The translations under genes were made by a program, and so were the position numbers. This document shows, one piece after another, positions 5,704 to 5,761 of a stretch of 5,761 nucleotides of DNA; the first letter of the stretch is position 1; every line of letters begins with the position of its first letter. The notes under the pieces are model-generated. The model saw only the letters and a program-made list of their open reading frames with translations. It was not told the origin of the DNA and searched no databases. Source of the DNA: Candidatus Izemoplasmatales bacterium (lineage in GTDB: Bacteria > Bacillota_I > Bacilli_A > Izemoplasmatales > Hujiaoplasmataceae). Location of the stretch: positions 1-5,761 of the forward strand of contig JAQVPE010000061.1 of assembly GCA_028702245.1 (NCBI GenBank), given 5' to 3'.

Positions 5704-5734
5704 TGTTGTGATTTCAAGTAAAGGGAGAACATCC

Positions 5735-5761
5735 ATGAATAAAAGGTCCCTGATCCTGTCA
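5735..5761 (+). CDS. Start of an unidentified gene (3' truncated by window edge)
   Basis: Only nine codons are present (MNKRSLILS). The start is well supported: AAGGGAG (5721-5727) lies 7 bases before the ATG and a strong promoter sits about 25 bases further up. The beginning, two basic residues followed by hydrophobic ones, could open a membrane segment or signal peptide. In Bacillus-type genomes gdpP (a membrane-anchored DHH phosphodiesterase), rplI and dnaB/dnaC-type genes lie near this operon, and gdpP would fit such an N-terminus. Nine residues cannot establish that. Confidence 0.7.

Overview
The window is one strand of ordinary bacterial chromosome. All eight identifiable genes, plus the first codons of a ninth, read on the + strand. 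The conserved run rpsF-ssb-rpsR, strong AGGAGG-type ribosome binding sites and sigma-A-like promoters point to the Firmicutes/Mollicutes lineage. TGG encodes Trp throughout and TGA ends one gene, so the standard bacterial code applies and code-4 Mollicutes are excluded. By eye the GC content is in the mid-40s percent. A low-level relative of Erysipelotrichales, Acholeplasmatales or Izemoplasmatales is possible, but I cannot fix the taxon from sequence alone.

Layout. (1) Bases 1-405 hold the C-terminal half of a TatD-family metal-dependent nuclease, closed by an intrinsic terminator at 421-459. (2) A promoter whose -35 lies inside that terminator's T-tract starts a four-gene transcription unit. 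Its genes are ychF (512-1615), a CinA/PncC-type protein lacking the usual first domain (1632-2351), a DUF1295 membrane protein (2344-3231) and an MFS exporter (3260-4504). They are spaced by 16, -8 and 28 bases, and no terminator is visible at the end. (3) A near-consensus extended -10 promoter (4533-4561) and a structured leader (about 4568-4628) precede the rpsF-ssb-rpsR operon (bS6, SSB, bS18), which ends at a strong terminator (5641-5668). (4) A second promoter, sharing a 22-base stretch with the rpsF promoter, drives a gene that begins at 5735 and runs out of the window.

How the genes relate. The rpsF operon makes two ribosomal proteins that bind 16S rRNA as a pair, together with SSB. 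Its leader can fold so that part of the Shine-Dalgarno sequence is paired, which fits the known S6:S18 autoregulation. In Bacillus-type genomes ychF sits directly upstream of rpsF. Here three genes for NMN deamidation or a related reaction, membrane lipid/steroid-reductase-like chemistry and export lie between them. I see no mobile element, CRISPR array, tRNA or rRNA, and no clear new multi-gene system. The most interesting signals are regulatory: the rpsF leader, the duplicated promoter block, the terminator-promoter overlap, and a perfect hairpin between the ribosome binding site and the TTG start of the MFS gene.
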